Positions 45,109 through 56,496 of a stretch of DNA of 64,000 bases are shown in pieces. The stretch covers positions 570,203 through 634,202 of the forward strand of contig BJOX01000273.1 of assembly GCA_009731375.1 (NCBI GenBank), written 5' to 3'. The translations under genes and the position numbers were made by a program. Within the stretch, counting starts at the first letter, position 1. Each line of letters opens with the position of its first letter. The notes beneath the pieces are model-generated. The model searched no databases. It had not been told where the DNA came from and worked only from the letters and a program-made list of their open reading frames with translations. This DNA is from Paulinella micropora. Taxonomy: Eukaryota > Cercozoa > Imbricatea > Euglyphida.

Positions 45109-45240
45109 AAAATATTTGCGTGAATTCCAAAAAAAACTATACCACCATCAACATCGAATCTGGGGCTAGCCGCCCTGTCAATATGAGCTCCCAACTCCTT
45201 CTGGTTCCCACAAACCATGATTTATTCCGACAGGGGTGTA
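45108..45240 (+). mobile_element. Family L solo arm inserted in the ADP-ribosyltransferase locus
   Basis: Landmarks are 'aatatttgcgtgaattcc', 'catcaacatcgaatctgggg', 'cacaaaccatgatttattcc'. It directly abuts the 5' side of the core exon, next to a ~51-base poly-C (45,250-45,300) and a 10-N gap (45,315-45,324). Confidence 0.75.
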
Positions 45241-45248
45241 GACATGCG

Positions 45249-45301
<53 letters not shown>

Positions 45302-45334
45302 CCGGCGGGGGGGGNNNNNNNNNNGCTTCAAGTA

Positions 45335-45425
45335 GTAAAAGACCGGCCGCAGCTCCTGGCGCTGTCGCTTCCGCAACGCGTTGAGGTTCCTGAACAGGTC
45401 CGTCTCGTGAGTGTATTTAGGTCGC
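45335..45425 (-). pseudogene. ADP-ribosyltransferase N-terminal fragment (minus)
   Basis: The minus strand encodes Tyr-Thr-His-Glu-Thr-Asp-Leu-Phe-Arg-Asn-Leu-Asn and Leu-Arg-Pro-Val-Phe-Tyr-Tyr-Leu-Lys, the helical start of the ADP-ribosyltransferase domain (typical form Tyr-Thr-x-Glu-Thr-x-Leu-Tyr, then a Leu-Lys-Pro-x-Phe-x-Tyr-Leu-Lys-Leu-Leu segment). It has the same strand and order as the core and C-terminal exons, so it may be the 5' part of that gene. It starts abruptly at 45,425, head-to-head with the plus-strand copy. Confidence 0.55.
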
Positions 45426-45690
45426 GACGCTGCGCAATCGAGCAGGCCGTCGAGCAGGCCTGCGCTTGCCTGCAGCTCTAAAGAAATGGCGGCTTATGTC
45501 AGCCAGGCCAAGAAGAATGCCGCGAGATGCTTGAAAAAGAACGCGACGGACACGCTCACGGGAGACGAGATCGCAGCCATCAACACGTACACTCACGAGA
45601 CGGACCTGTTCCTGCATGTTGCGGAGGCGACAGCGCAGGAGCTGCGGCCGGTCTTTTACTACTTGAAGCTGCTTCTGACTGGGCTGCGCG
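45426..45690 (+). pseudogene. ADP-ribosyltransferase N-terminal fragment (plus)
   Basis: The plus strand encodes an Ala/Cys/Gln-rich helix, then from the ATG at 45,486 Met-Ala-Ala-Tyr-Val-Ser-Gln, Leu-Thr-Gly-Asp-Glu-Ile-Ala-Ala-Ile-Asn, Tyr-Thr-His-Glu-Thr and Phe-Tyr-Tyr-Leu-Lys-Leu-Leu-Leu-Thr-Gly-Leu. Compared with the copy at 47,868-48,125 it lacks five bases at about 45,478, breaking the frame with the upstream helix. It may end at a donor 'cgcgtacaaaag' near 45,690, followed by (GAA)n. An intact start at 45,486 cannot be excluded. Confidence 0.55.
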
Positions 45691-46300
45691 TACAAAAGCC
45701 ATGTTTGTTGTTGTTGTTGATGATGATGATTTCAAAGAAGAAGAAGAAGAAGAAGAAGAAGAAGAAGAAGAAGAAGAAGAAGAAGGAGGAGGAGAGAGGA
45801 GGAGGAAGGAGAAGGAGAAGGAGGAGGAGGAGGAGTTGTTGTTGGACATTGTTCTGCTCCTCGCGCTTGCTTCCAATCGTCATGCTATGGTTTCCAGCAC
45901 TTGTTGTGAAGCCACAATTTCCCTCGAGTTTCCTCGAGCCCGCGAACAGTACGAATCCACTGCCCAAACTCGATGTCTGCTGTGACAGTGTGTCCCCTTT
46001 CATGCGCCGGCCGGAGATGAAAGTGGCAAGAGCAGGCCGTAGCCACACACCATCTTGCATATTAATCATTTTGTTTCAAGTTTATAATTAAATTGAACAA
46101 CAACAACAACAACAACAACAACAATAACAACCGGACCATAACTGTTCATTTTTCTCTTGCAGTTCGCGCAATGTGCGCTCTTGTCTTGGGTGGATCTAGT
46201 GGATCTCCTGAACATAACCTGCACACACATTAGCATGGAGTAAATACATTTGCTGCGACAAGCATCTATCTGTGTCACATACCAGAGAATTCAATGAGAT
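45691..46300. other. (AAG)n tract and unclassified DNA
   Basis: (AAG)n at 45,737-45,783 is followed by G/A-rich sequence, about 250 bp of complex DNA without a recognisable ORF, (CAA)n at 46,098-46,130 and A/T-balanced sequence to 46,320. Confidence 0.6.
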
Positions 46301-46319
46301 ATTTGACTTCAGCTGCTAA

Positions 46320-46390
46320 CCGACTGGTAGATAGATAGATAGATAGATATAGATAGATAGATGAATGGATGGATGGATGGATGGATAGAT

Positions 46391-46465
<75 letters not shown>

Positions 46466-46613
46466 AAGATAGATAGATGGATACATAGTCTAGCTACCTA
46501 CCTTGGAAGGCCAAAGCGTGATCGCACAGCTGTTTGAAAGATAGATAGATAGATAGATAGATAGGTAGGTAGGTAGGTAGGTAGGTAGATAGATAGGTAG
46601 GTAGGTAGGTAGG

Positions 46614-46653
<40 letters not shown>

Positions 46654-46660
46654 GATTGTG
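46320..46660. repeat. (GATA)n and (GTAG)n arrays
   Basis: Two GATA arrays are separated by an island ('gtctagctacctaccttgga' onward, 46,488-46,535). No gene is seen. Confidence 0.88.
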
Positions 46661-46926
46661 ATACGTCTGCAACACGTCATAAAAGCAGGCAGACCTTGAT
46701 CTCTTATTTTTCATTTAATGCGTTCTAACACTATACATGATGATTTCCGTGGCAGTTAAGACAAAAAAATAATCTATCTTTGAAACATGAAACAAGCCTG
46801 TGGTTTCTAAATCAAGCAAAAGCAAGACAAGAAAGGCAGGGAGGTCCGATGGGATTCGAAACCATTCGTTTGGCTATAAAAGCCAGACACCAGCGGGGGT
46901 TAGACGCAGGACTTTTTTAAAAAAAA

Positions 46927-46959
<33 letters not shown>
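46661..46959. other. Complex DNA then (ATT)n
   Basis: About 260 bp of non-repetitive sequence, then 'aaaaaaacatt' and (ATT)n, which directly precedes the first SINE copy. Confidence 0.6.
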
Positions 46960-47225
46960 GGACACCGTGATAGCCCAGTGGTCAAGTTCTACCATCTGGG
47001 CCCTGTCGCCAGTTCGATTCCCGTCGGTGCCACCAGTATTTTCATTGAACATACCGATCCGTCTGGACCAGTATTTTCATTGAACATACCGGCCCGTCTG
47101 GAAGTGTTGGAACTGCCCTTGCGGGGGTGTCATTAGAGCTTATCGTCAATTCTTCGTACTCCCCTCACGGGTGAGACGATGGAGGCGCATGTGCAGAAAT
47201 GCATCAGCCATTGACAGAGAAGCAC
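46960..47225 (+). mobile_element. tRNA-derived SINE, copy 1
   Basis: The head is tRNA-like: 'gacaccg' pairs with 'cggtgcc' as an acceptor stem (one mismatch), the A box is 'tagcccagtgg' (46,971), the B box is 'gttcgattcc' (47,012), and 'acca' follows the stem. The RNA polymerase III internal promoter is therefore visible. The body contains a ~29-bp direct duplication ('cagtattttcattgaacata'). It ends 'gagaagcac' with an (ATT)n tail, and (ATT)n also precedes the head. It encodes no protein and would need a LINE reverse transcriptase. Confidence 0.85.
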
Positions 47226-47318
47226 TATTATTATTATTATCATTATTTCTTTTTTAAAAAATATATTGTTATTATTTTATTATTATTATTATTATTTTAT
47301 TATTATTATTATTATTAT
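47226..47318. repeat. (ATT)n between SINE copies
   Basis: (ATT)n and T-rich sequence serves both as the tail of copy 1 and as the left flank of copy 2. Confidence 0.85.
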
Positions 47319-47584
47319 GGACACCGTGATAGCCCAGTGGTCAAGTTCTACCATCTGGGCCCTGTCGCCAGTTCGATTCCCGTCGGTGCCACCAGTATTT
47401 TCATTGAACATACCGATCCGTCTGGACCAGTATTTTCATTGAACATACCGGCCCATCTGGAAGTGTTGGAACTGCCCTTGCGGGGGTGTCATTAGAGCTT
47501 ATCGTCATTTCTTCGTACTCCCCTCACGGGTGAGACGATGGAGGCGCATGTGCAGAAATGCATTAGCCATTGACAGAGAAGCAC
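47319..47584 (+). mobile_element. tRNA-derived SINE, copy 2
   Basis: Nearly identical to copy 1 in the same orientation, with A box, B box, internal duplication and (ATT)n tail. Differences are single bases (for example 'ggcccatctgg' against 'ggcccgtctgg', 'gtcattt' against 'gtcaatt'). The two copies are 359 bp apart start to start, so this is either a tandem duplication or two insertions into (ATT)n. Confidence 0.85.
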
Positions 47585-47632
<48 letters not shown>

Positions 47633-47867
47633 AGGAAAAGAAAGGAAAAGAAAGGAAAGGGAAAAGGAAGGGAAAGGAAAAGGAAAAGAAAGGAAAGGAA
47701 AAGAAAAAGAAAAGGAAAAGGAAGGAAAGGAAGGGAAAGGAAAGGGAAGAAAAAAGGGAAAGGGAAGGAAAAAGGGAAAGGAAAGCAAAGGAAAGGAAAG
47801 GAAAAGGAAAAGGAAAGGAAAGGAAAGGAAAGGAAAGGAAATGAAAGGAAAGCAGCCAGCAGCGACC
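47585..47867. repeat. (ATT)n and (AAAGG)n with shared junction
   Basis: (ATT)n passes into a purine-only AAAGG tract ending 'aaagcagccagcagcgacct', the same end as the tract at 38,871-39,155. It replaces the expected continuation of the adjoining ADP-ribosyltransferase fragment, so it has inserted there. Confidence 0.8.
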
Positions 47868-48125
47868 TGGCCGCAGCTCCTGGCGCTGTCGCTTCCGCAA
47901 CATGGCGTTGAGGTTCCTGTACAGGTCCGTCTCGTGATTGTAAATGTTGATGGCTGCGATCTCGAAGGCCGCGAGATGCTTGAAAGTCTCCCGTGAGCGT
48001 GTCCGTCGCGTTCTTTTTCAAGCATCTCGCGGCCTTCTTCTTGCCCTGGCTGACATAAGCCGCCATTTCTTTGGAGTAGAGCTGCAGGCAAGCGCAGGCC
48101 TGCTCGACGGCCTGCTCGATGGCGC
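47868..48125 (-). pseudogene. ADP-ribosyltransferase N-terminal fragment with inverted insertion
   Basis: The minus strand encodes Ala-Ile-Glu-Gln-Ala-Val-Glu-Gln-Ala, Met-Ala-Ala-Tyr-Val-Ser-Gln, Thr-Asp-Thr-Leu-Thr-Gly-Asp, then Glu-Ile-Ala-Ala-Ile-Asn and Leu-Tyr-Arg-Asn-Leu-Asn. It stops at Leu-Arg-Pro where the purine tract begins. Between Gly-Asp and Glu-Ile a 22-base insertion (47,964-47,985) is the exact reverse complement of the exon's own 48,016-48,037. The insertion is not a multiple of three. Confidence 0.65.
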
Positions 48126-48508
48126 AGCGTCGCGACCTACATACAGACCCACACATACGTACATAAATACATACATAGACAAATTACATTTACATTACAT
48201 TTACATTACATTTACATTACATTTACATTACATTTACATTACATTTACATTACATTTACATTACATTTACATTACGTTTACATTACATTTACATTACATT
48301 TACATTACATAACATTACATTACTTACATTACATTACCAAAAAAAAAAAATCAACAGAAAGTCAGCAACAAACACACCAGCACAGAACACACCCTAAAAT
48401 TAAGTAAACTACAAGAAATCACAGCTTCGACCCAAAAAAAACGCACCGACAACCACAGAAGCGTAACAAGCAACGTCGACAAGGGAGAGGAATCCGCCTT
48501 GCCCTCAC
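48126..48508. repeat. (ACATTTACATT)n minisatellite, then complex DNA
   Basis: An 11-bp unit 'acatttacatt' is repeated about 12-13 times at 48,187-48,340. Then comes A-rich complex sequence, which would be the first part of an intron for the exon at 48,509-48,581. Confidence 0.75.
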
Positions 48509-48581
48509 CAGGAGGAAAGCCAGGCTGCTTCTCTTTCTTCGACTTTTTGTGGGCAGGCTCCCCTTCACTTTGGTCGCTCAT
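48509..48581 (-). CDS. Candidate first coding exon of an unrecognised gene
   Basis: On the minus strand an ATG (48,581-48,579) opens 24 codons plus one base to a donor 'ctggtgagggc'. The peptide is hydrophilic (Met-Ser-Asp-Gln-Ser-Glu-Gly-Glu) with a basic Lys-Lys-Ser-Lys-Lys-Glu-Lys cluster like a nuclear-localisation signal. No further exon is identified downstream on this strand, and no family is recognised. Confidence 0.35.
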
Positions 48582-48691
48582 CGCGACCCATTGGTGTCGA
48601 TTACTACCTTGCCTCGGCATGGGACTATGCAACTAAACCTCGTACTTCCACAATCTGGGAAGAAGAAGAAGAAGAAGAAGAAGAAGAAGAA

Positions 48692-48732
<41 letters not shown>

Positions 48733-49580
48733 GGAAGAAGAGGAAGAAGAGGAAGAAGAGGAAGAAGAAGAAGAAGGAGGAGGAGGAGAAGAAGAACAAG
48801 AAGAAGAACAAGAACAAGAAGAACAAGAAGACGAACAAGAAGAAGAACAAGAACAAGAAGAACAAGAAGAAGAAGAACAAGAAGAACAAGAAGAAGAAGA
48901 ACAAGAAGAACAAGAAGAAGAACAAGAAGAACAAGAAGAAGAACAAGAAGAACAAGAAGAACAAGAAGAACAAGAAGAACAAGAAGAACAAGAAGAACAA
49001 GAACAAGAAGAACAAGAACAAGAACAAGAACAAGAAGAAGAAGAAGAAGAGGAAGAGGAAGAAGAGGAAGAAGAAGAGGAAGAAGAAGAGGAAGAAGAAG
49101 AGGAAGAAGCAGAGGAAGAAGCAGAGGAAGAAGCAGAGGAAGAAGCAGAGGAAGAAGCAGAGGAAGAAGCAGAGGAAGAAGCAGAGGAAGAAGCAGAGGA
49201 GGAAGCAGAGGAGGAAGCAGGAAGAAGCAGAAGCAGCAGCAGCAGAAGAAGAAGAAGAGGAAGAAGAAGAAGAGAAGAAGGAGGAGGGCAGGAGGAGGAA
49301 GAAGAGGAGAGGAAAGAAATATCCCCCCCCCCCCCCCCCCCCTCCCCCCCCTCCTCCTCTTTTTNNNNNNNNNNNNNNNNNNNNNNNNNNNNNNNNNNNN
49401 NNNNNNNNNNNNNNNNNNNNNNNNNNNNNNNNNNNNNNNNCCCCCCCCCCCCCGCACCTCTTCCTCCTCTTCCTTCTCTTTCTCTTCCTCCTCTTCCTCT
49501 TCATATTCTTCCTCCTCTTCCTCCTCCTCTTGCCCCCCTTCCTCGTCCTCTTCCTTCTTCTGTGCCGTTTGCTTGCATGG
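48582..49580. repeat. (GAA)n, (GAACAA)n, (GAAGCA)n; poly-C; gap 49,365-49,440
   Basis: About 660 bp of purine-rich hexanucleotides occur in successive blocks (GAA, GAGGAA, GAACAA, GAAGCAGAG). Poly-C on both sides of a 76-N gap follows, then (CTT/CCT)n. No gene is called within it. Confidence 0.88.
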
Positions 49581-49589
49581 CAACCCTGC

Positions 49590-49800
49590 CTACCGGCACA
49601 CTAAGCCCTGTTGCAAGACAGAAAAATGACTCCATTTGTTTCAAGCAGAGCTTGCCTCCACTTGCTTCTTCCCATTCGAAGCCAAAAAAATCTCCGGTTT
49701 TACTTTCCACTTGGGCGAACAGGCAGTTAGCGTGGTTTTCCCCATCCAAATCAAAGTGTCCCAAGATTGCAGAAAAAGGAGAAATCTGGAAATGCCACAA
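49590..49800 (-). CDS. Possible internal exon, unrecognised
   Basis: The minus strand is open from 49,800 to 49,501 and its middle looks protein-like: Gly-His-Phe-Asp-Leu-Asp-Gly-Glu, then Val-Glu-Ser-Lys-Thr-Gly-Asp-Phe-Phe-Gly-Phe-Glu-Trp. The opposite strand is also open, and the frame continues into the G/A-rich tract, so coding status is doubtful. No family is recognised. Confidence 0.25.
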
Positions 49801-50600
49801 CTTTCTACGTATATATATACAGTATCTATATACCTGAGAACTACCTCAACAAACAAACATACCAGACATATGGTATCATATACTATTACAAACTCGTGGA
49901 CGACTGATTAGCATGAAATCTGGGTTAGGATCTGTTTCCTGGGGGAGCGCTGGACAATCTACGCAAAGCGGTGTGTTAGCGGGTATCCAGGCAGTCAAAA
50001 GTGGCAAAAGACAGCTCCCTCAGATTTGATGACTCTTTAGTCAGGCCTATTGAAATAAAAATTAATTCTGGGATTCTGGAATCGGATTCAGACAGACGAC
50101 TGCTGATGTCAAAATAGAATGTGTGCTGCGAAATCCAGTGATTTCACTGGAAATACGTCTGCTCTCTGCTTTACCTGGTGATCTTGTTACTCCGACTGCC
50201 GGGGTTACAATTTGCTGACTTGAGTGCAAAGTATTCTACGTGCTTACAGCCTCGTACTAGCCTTGCTATCCTAGCAAACAAAAGTACTGATCATCATTTT
50301 ATGCATTTTCGTTAGCATAAGATCTAGCATAGTATTGCATTCACTAAAATTGTGCATGGCAGCATAAAGCATTCCCGGCGAACATGGCGCTCCAAGAGCC
50401 TTTCACCATGGGGGACTTGACACTCAAGGTCTTTGCTTGATACTTTGTGGCCAGTCCGACTAGCTATATGGACTGGCTAGAAATATAGTTATGTTGCACT
50501 TGAGAGTCAGAGTGCCACGGGGGCAAAATGTTTCCTGTGAAACACGTAAGAGGTTACAAATTAAAAACATAGAAAGCGGCGTGCTTCAAACACCGTAGAG
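49801..50600. other. Low-repeat DNA without a recognised gene
   Basis: About 800 bp of complex sequence with no long ORF and no recognised repeat. A small inverted repeat 'ggccagtccgactagctata' to 'tggactggct' lies at about 50,450-50,476. Confidence 0.6.
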
Positions 50601-51390
50601 TGTACCGTGTGTGTGTGTTCTTCTTCTTCTTCTTCTTCTTCTTCTTCTTCTTCTTCTTCTTCTTCTTCTTCTTCTTCTTCTTCTTCTTCTTCTTCTTCTT
50701 TTTCTCCTTCTCCGTCTTCTCCGTCTTCTCCGTCTTCTCCTCCTTCTCCTTCTCCTTCTTCTCCTTCTTCTCCTTCTCCTTCTTCTTCTGTTTCTTCTGT
50801 TTCTTCTTCTTCTTCTGTTTCTGTTTCTTCTTCTTCTTCTTCTTCTTTTTCTTCTCCTCCTCCTCCTCCTCCTTCTTCTTCTTCTTCTTATTATTATTAT
50901 TATTATTATTATTCTCTTTCTTATTCTACTTCTTCTCTTTCTTCTTCTCTTTCCTCTGCTCCTTCTTCTGCTCCTTCTTCTTCTCCTTCTCCTTCTTCTT
51001 CTCCTCCTCCTTCTCCTTCTCCTCCTTTTCCTTCTCCTTTCCTTCTCCTTTCCTTCTTCATTATTATTACTATTATTATTATTATCATTCTTCATCTTCT
51101 TCTTCTTCTCCTCCTCCTCCTCCTCCACCTCCTCTTCCTCTTCTTCTTCTTCTTCTTCTTCTTCTTCTTCTTCTTCTTCTCGTCCTTCTCCTCCTCTCCT
51201 CCTCCTCCTCCTCCTTCTTCTTCTTCTCCTTCTCCTCCTCCTTCTTCTTCTTCTTCTCCTTCTTCTCCTTCTTCTCCTTCTTCTCCTTTTCCTTCTCCTT
51301 CTCCTTCTCCTCCTCCTCCTCCTCCTCCTCCTTCTCCTTCTCCTTTCCTTCTTCTTTCCTTCTTCTTCTTCTTTCTCCTCCTCCTCTATC

Positions 51391-51421
<31 letters not shown>

Positions 51422-51424
51422 CTG
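50601..51424. repeat. (CTT)n/(CTC)n pyrimidine tract
   Basis: About 770 bp are almost all pyrimidine on the plus strand, with short (ATT)n inserts at 50,887-50,914 and 51,060-51,087, followed by (TATC)n. Confidence 0.9.
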
Positions 51425-52134
51425 CGTAGAATCGCGTGTGTCTCGCCCCCTTGACCCGCGCGCGGGCCGGACAGTCCCGCATGCCGAACGACGTACATAC
51501 ATACATACATACATACAGACAGACAGACAGACAGAAAGACAGACAGACCTACATACCCGCGCGCGGGCCGGACAGTCCCGCATGCCGAACGACGTACATA
51601 CATAAATACATACTTACATACATACATACATACAGAAAGACAGACAGACAGACAGACAAGACAGACAGACCTACATACATAAAAACATACATACATACAT
51701 ACATACATACATGCATGCATACATGCGTGCATCCATCCATCCATCCATCCGTCCAGCAATCCATCCAGCAATCCATCCATCCATCCATCTATCTATCTAT
51801 CTATCCATCCATCCATATACATACATACATACGAACGTACGTACATACATACGTACGTACGTACGTACGTACATGCATTTATGCATGCATGCACATACAT
51901 ACATACATACACACACATACATACATACATACTACAATACGTACATACTACATACATACATGCATACATATATATACACATACACACAAACATACATACA
52001 CACACACACACACAAACATACATGCATACATGTACACACACACAAACATATATATACATACATGGTGTGATATATAGATCATGGGGGATTACTATGTGCA
52101 GAGGTCCTCCGGTGGTCTTGTTATCACTGAGGTA

Positions 52135-52186
<52 letters not shown>

Positions 52187-52218
52187 GTCAACGGGGCGAG
52201 ACACACTCGATTCTACGC

Positions 52219-52282
<64 letters not shown>

Positions 52283-52299
52283 GGATGGATGGATGGATG

Positions 52300-52360
<61 letters not shown>

Positions 52361-52392
52361 GTCAATGGGGCGAGACACACTCGATTCTACGC

Positions 52393-52450
<58 letters not shown>

Positions 52451-52451
52451 C

Positions 52452-52493
<42 letters not shown>

Positions 52494-52500
52494 CACTCGA
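51425..52500. repeat. (ACAT)n, (ACAG)n, (CCAT)n and (GATA)n with island family Z
   Basis: The island 'cgcgcgcgggccggacagtc' plus 'ccgcatgccgaacgacgt' occurs at 51,455-51,500 and 51,558-51,597. A second island ('cgagacacactcgattctac') is present inverted at 51,428 and in the other sense at 52,197, 52,370 and 52,495 (partial). A family Y island lies at 52,094-52,134. Confidence 0.82.
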
Positions 52501-52915
52501 TTCTACGCAGGCAGTTCAACAAGAATCACAACAACAGCAACAAGAGCAGCAACAGCAATAAGAACAGGAACAGGAAGAAGAAGAACAGCAACAGGAACAA
52601 GAACAGAAACAAGAAAAAGAACAACAACAACAACAACAACAAACAACAAACAACAGCAATAACACGAAGAAGAAGAAGAAGAAGAAGAAGAAGAAGAAGA
52701 AGAAGAAGAAGAAGAAGAAGAAGAAGAAGAAGAAGAAGAAGAAGAAGAAGACGACGACGACGAAGGCGAAGAAGAAGAAGAAGGAGAAGAAAAAGAAGAA
52801 GAAGAAGAAGAAGAAGAAGAAGAAGGAGGAGGAGGAGAAGGAGGAAGAGGAGGAGGAGGAGAAGGAGGAAGAGGAGGAGGAGGAGAAGGAGGAAGAGGAG
52901 GAGGAGGACAGATAG
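52501..52915. repeat. (CAA/GAA)n trinucleotide tract
   Basis: CAA/AGCAACAG sequence passes into pure (GAA)n and then GGA-rich units. Confidence 0.88.
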
Positions 52916-54106
<1,191 letters not shown>

Positions 54107-54116
54107 NNNNNNNNNN

Positions 54117-54249
54117 GAGAAAGAGAGAGAGGAATGTGTGTGTGTTGTGTGTGTGTTGTGTGTGTGAGTTGTGTGTGTTGTGTGTGTGTGTTCTGTCTGT
54201 ATATTGTCAGTGTCGCGCGTGTGTTTTCACGTGTGTGGTTTGATGTGTA

Positions 54250-54286
<37 letters not shown>

Positions 54287-54341
54287 GTCTGTCTATCCAT
54301 CTATCTATCTATCTATTTGCATCTATCTATCTATCTATTTG

Positions 54342-54380
<39 letters not shown>

Positions 54381-54383
54381 TTG

Positions 54384-54421
<38 letters not shown>

Positions 54422-54500
54422 CAAACAGGCCACCGCTATTAGTGAGCAAGGCTACGGATGGTAATGGCCCAACCTCTACAACAAACAATCATAGTATATT
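54117..54500. repeat. (GT)n and (TATC)n
   Basis: TG-rich sequence to 54,250 and (TATC)n with TTGC variants to about 54,420, then ~80 bp of complex DNA before a family K element. Confidence 0.88.
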
Positions 54501-54502
54501 AT

Positions 54503-54639
54503 GCGGCTAGCCACAAATTTGACGTTTTTTGCGGGCGAGCCGGAGCCGGGCCGGCGAGCCCGCAGAACACGTCAAATTTGGCGCGCCGCATGTGTAGTTT
54601 TATCGGTAACCTGGCCACATTTTGTGGAGGTGACCGATA
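54503..54639 (-). mobile_element. Family K element, complete
   Basis: The copy runs from 'gcggctagccacaaatttga' to 'tggaggtgaccgata', with both hairpins intact and opposite in orientation to 37,185-37,326. It is among the least diverged copies. Confidence 0.8.
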
Positions 54640-54879
54640 AAAACGACAAGAGCAGCAGCGGCAACCACAACGACGACAACGACAACAACAACAACAAGCA
54701 CGACAACCTCGGCAAAAAGGACAAAACAACGACGACAACGCAACCACAGCGACGACAACGACGACGACGACAACAACAACGACAACAAGCACGGCAAACA
54801 CGACAAAAATGACAAAAACGACAACAACAGCAACAACAACAACAACGCCGACACAACGACACAACAACAACTGCAGCAA

Positions 54880-54911
<32 letters not shown>

Positions 54912-55126
54912 ACAAAAACACCAACAACAGCAACAACAACTGCAGCAACAACAACAACAACAACAGCAACAACAACTGCAGCAACAACAACAACAGCCAT
55001 GACGACAACAACGACAACAACAACAACAACAACCAGTGTATGTCTATCTATCTATCTATCTGTCTATCTATTTATCTATCTATCTATCTATCTATCTATA
55101 TATCTTTCTATCTATCTATCTATCTT

Positions 55127-55158
<32 letters not shown>

Positions 55159-55255
55159 CCTACCTATCTATCTATCTATCTATCTATCTATCCACCTACG
55201 TACCTACCTACTTACCTACCAATCTACCTACCTACCTACCTACCTACCTACCCAC

Positions 55256-55293
<38 letters not shown>

Positions 55294-55334
55294 GTCTATC
55301 TGTCTATCTGTCTATCTGTCTGTCTGTCTATCTA

Positions 55335-55392
<58 letters not shown>
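54640..55392. repeat. (ACAACG)n/(CAACAG)n then (TATC)n
   Basis: CAA-rich trinucleotide sequence (54,640-55,033) is followed by (TATC)n with CCTA and CTGT variants. No gene is seen. Confidence 0.88.
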
Positions 55393-55499
55393 AGTCTACC
55401 CGTGATTCCCATCCCGGACACATGCACAGTACACAAATTACTGTTTGATGTGAAACTGCGTTCCTTTGCAAGGACTACATTCCTTTGCGACATCTCATC
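55393..55499 (+). mobile_element. TT-B retroelement 3' end, short copy
   Basis: The last ~107 bp of TT-B ('agtctacccgtgattcccat' onward) end 'gcgacatctcatc' and run into (TATC)n. The left edge abuts (TATC)n. Confidence 0.85.
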
Positions 55500-55557
55500 T
55501 ATCTATCTATCTATCTATCTACCTATCTACCTATCTATCTATCTATCTATCTATCTG

Positions 55558-55592
<35 letters not shown>

Positions 55593-55637
55593 GTCTATCT
55601 GTCTATCTATCTATCTATCTATTAATCTATCTATCTT
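55500..55637. repeat. (TATC)n between TT-B and TT-A copies
   Basis: About 138 bp of TATC/TGTC repeat separates the 3' end of a TT-B copy from the 5' edge of a TT-A copy in the same orientation. Confidence 0.9.
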
Positions 55638-56244
55638 TGACTTCCTTGGTTGACGAAATCAGAAGCTCCTTTTTTCTGACATTAGTCGATATCTCATCAG
55701 TTGATCTCATCACTTACTCCACGAAGTGAACCAAGGCCACTTGAGGTGTCACTGACCCTCCCTTGGGCTTGATGTTTTGAAATGGGTGCCATCTGTCGAC
55801 AGACAGAGAATTAGGGGATGGTGTGGGTGTGCTGGGCCCGTGGTGGGGTGCCTTATGTGTGCCTAGCCATACGCCTATAAGTCACATGCCGAAATAGCGA
55901 CGGGAAGCACAATCCTGTTCCCTCAGGGTGCCCTTTCTCGCTTGTTGAGCCCGGAATAAAACCCACAGTGCTCTGTCGGTTTATACTAGACTGTCGAACA
56001 GTCTCGAAACTCCATCTGCTTACTGGGTCCTCTGTAATGGAGGTGGGAGCTCGTTCTGCAAGGGGCGCTTATGGAACGAGCCCTGGCCCCGCCTGGTACT
56101 AGGGAGCTTTGGTATCGCCTGTATCAGTCCCTTCCGTGCAAACATCACGGCTTAGCTGGGCATCGGGTTAATACTTTACCCACAGACTTCCTTGGTTGAC
56201 GAAATCAGAAGCTCCTTTTTTCTGACATTAGTCGATATCTCATC
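55638..56244 (+). mobile_element. TT-A element copy 4: 60-bp partial plus full monomer
   Basis: A short partial (55,638-55,698) ending 'cgatatctcatc' is followed by a full 546-bp monomer (55,699-56,244) with the same ending, then (TATC)n. Sequence identity with copies 1 and 2 is very high. Confidence 0.82.

Positions 56245-56496
<252 letters not shown>

Noticed and set aside
45250-45314. GC-rich run as a CpG island or promoter
   Set aside because: It is a homopolymer C run followed by poly-G beside a gap, most likely a sequencing or assembly problem.
46960-47035. Genuine tRNA gene
   Set aside because: Promoter boxes and an acceptor-like stem are present, but a duplicated ~190-bp body and an (ATT)n tail follow, and the anticodon arm is not convincing. 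A SINE explains it better.
48180-48340. Telomere-like repeat (ACATTTACATT)n
   Set aside because: The 11-bp unit is not a known animal telomere motif and the tract is short and internal.
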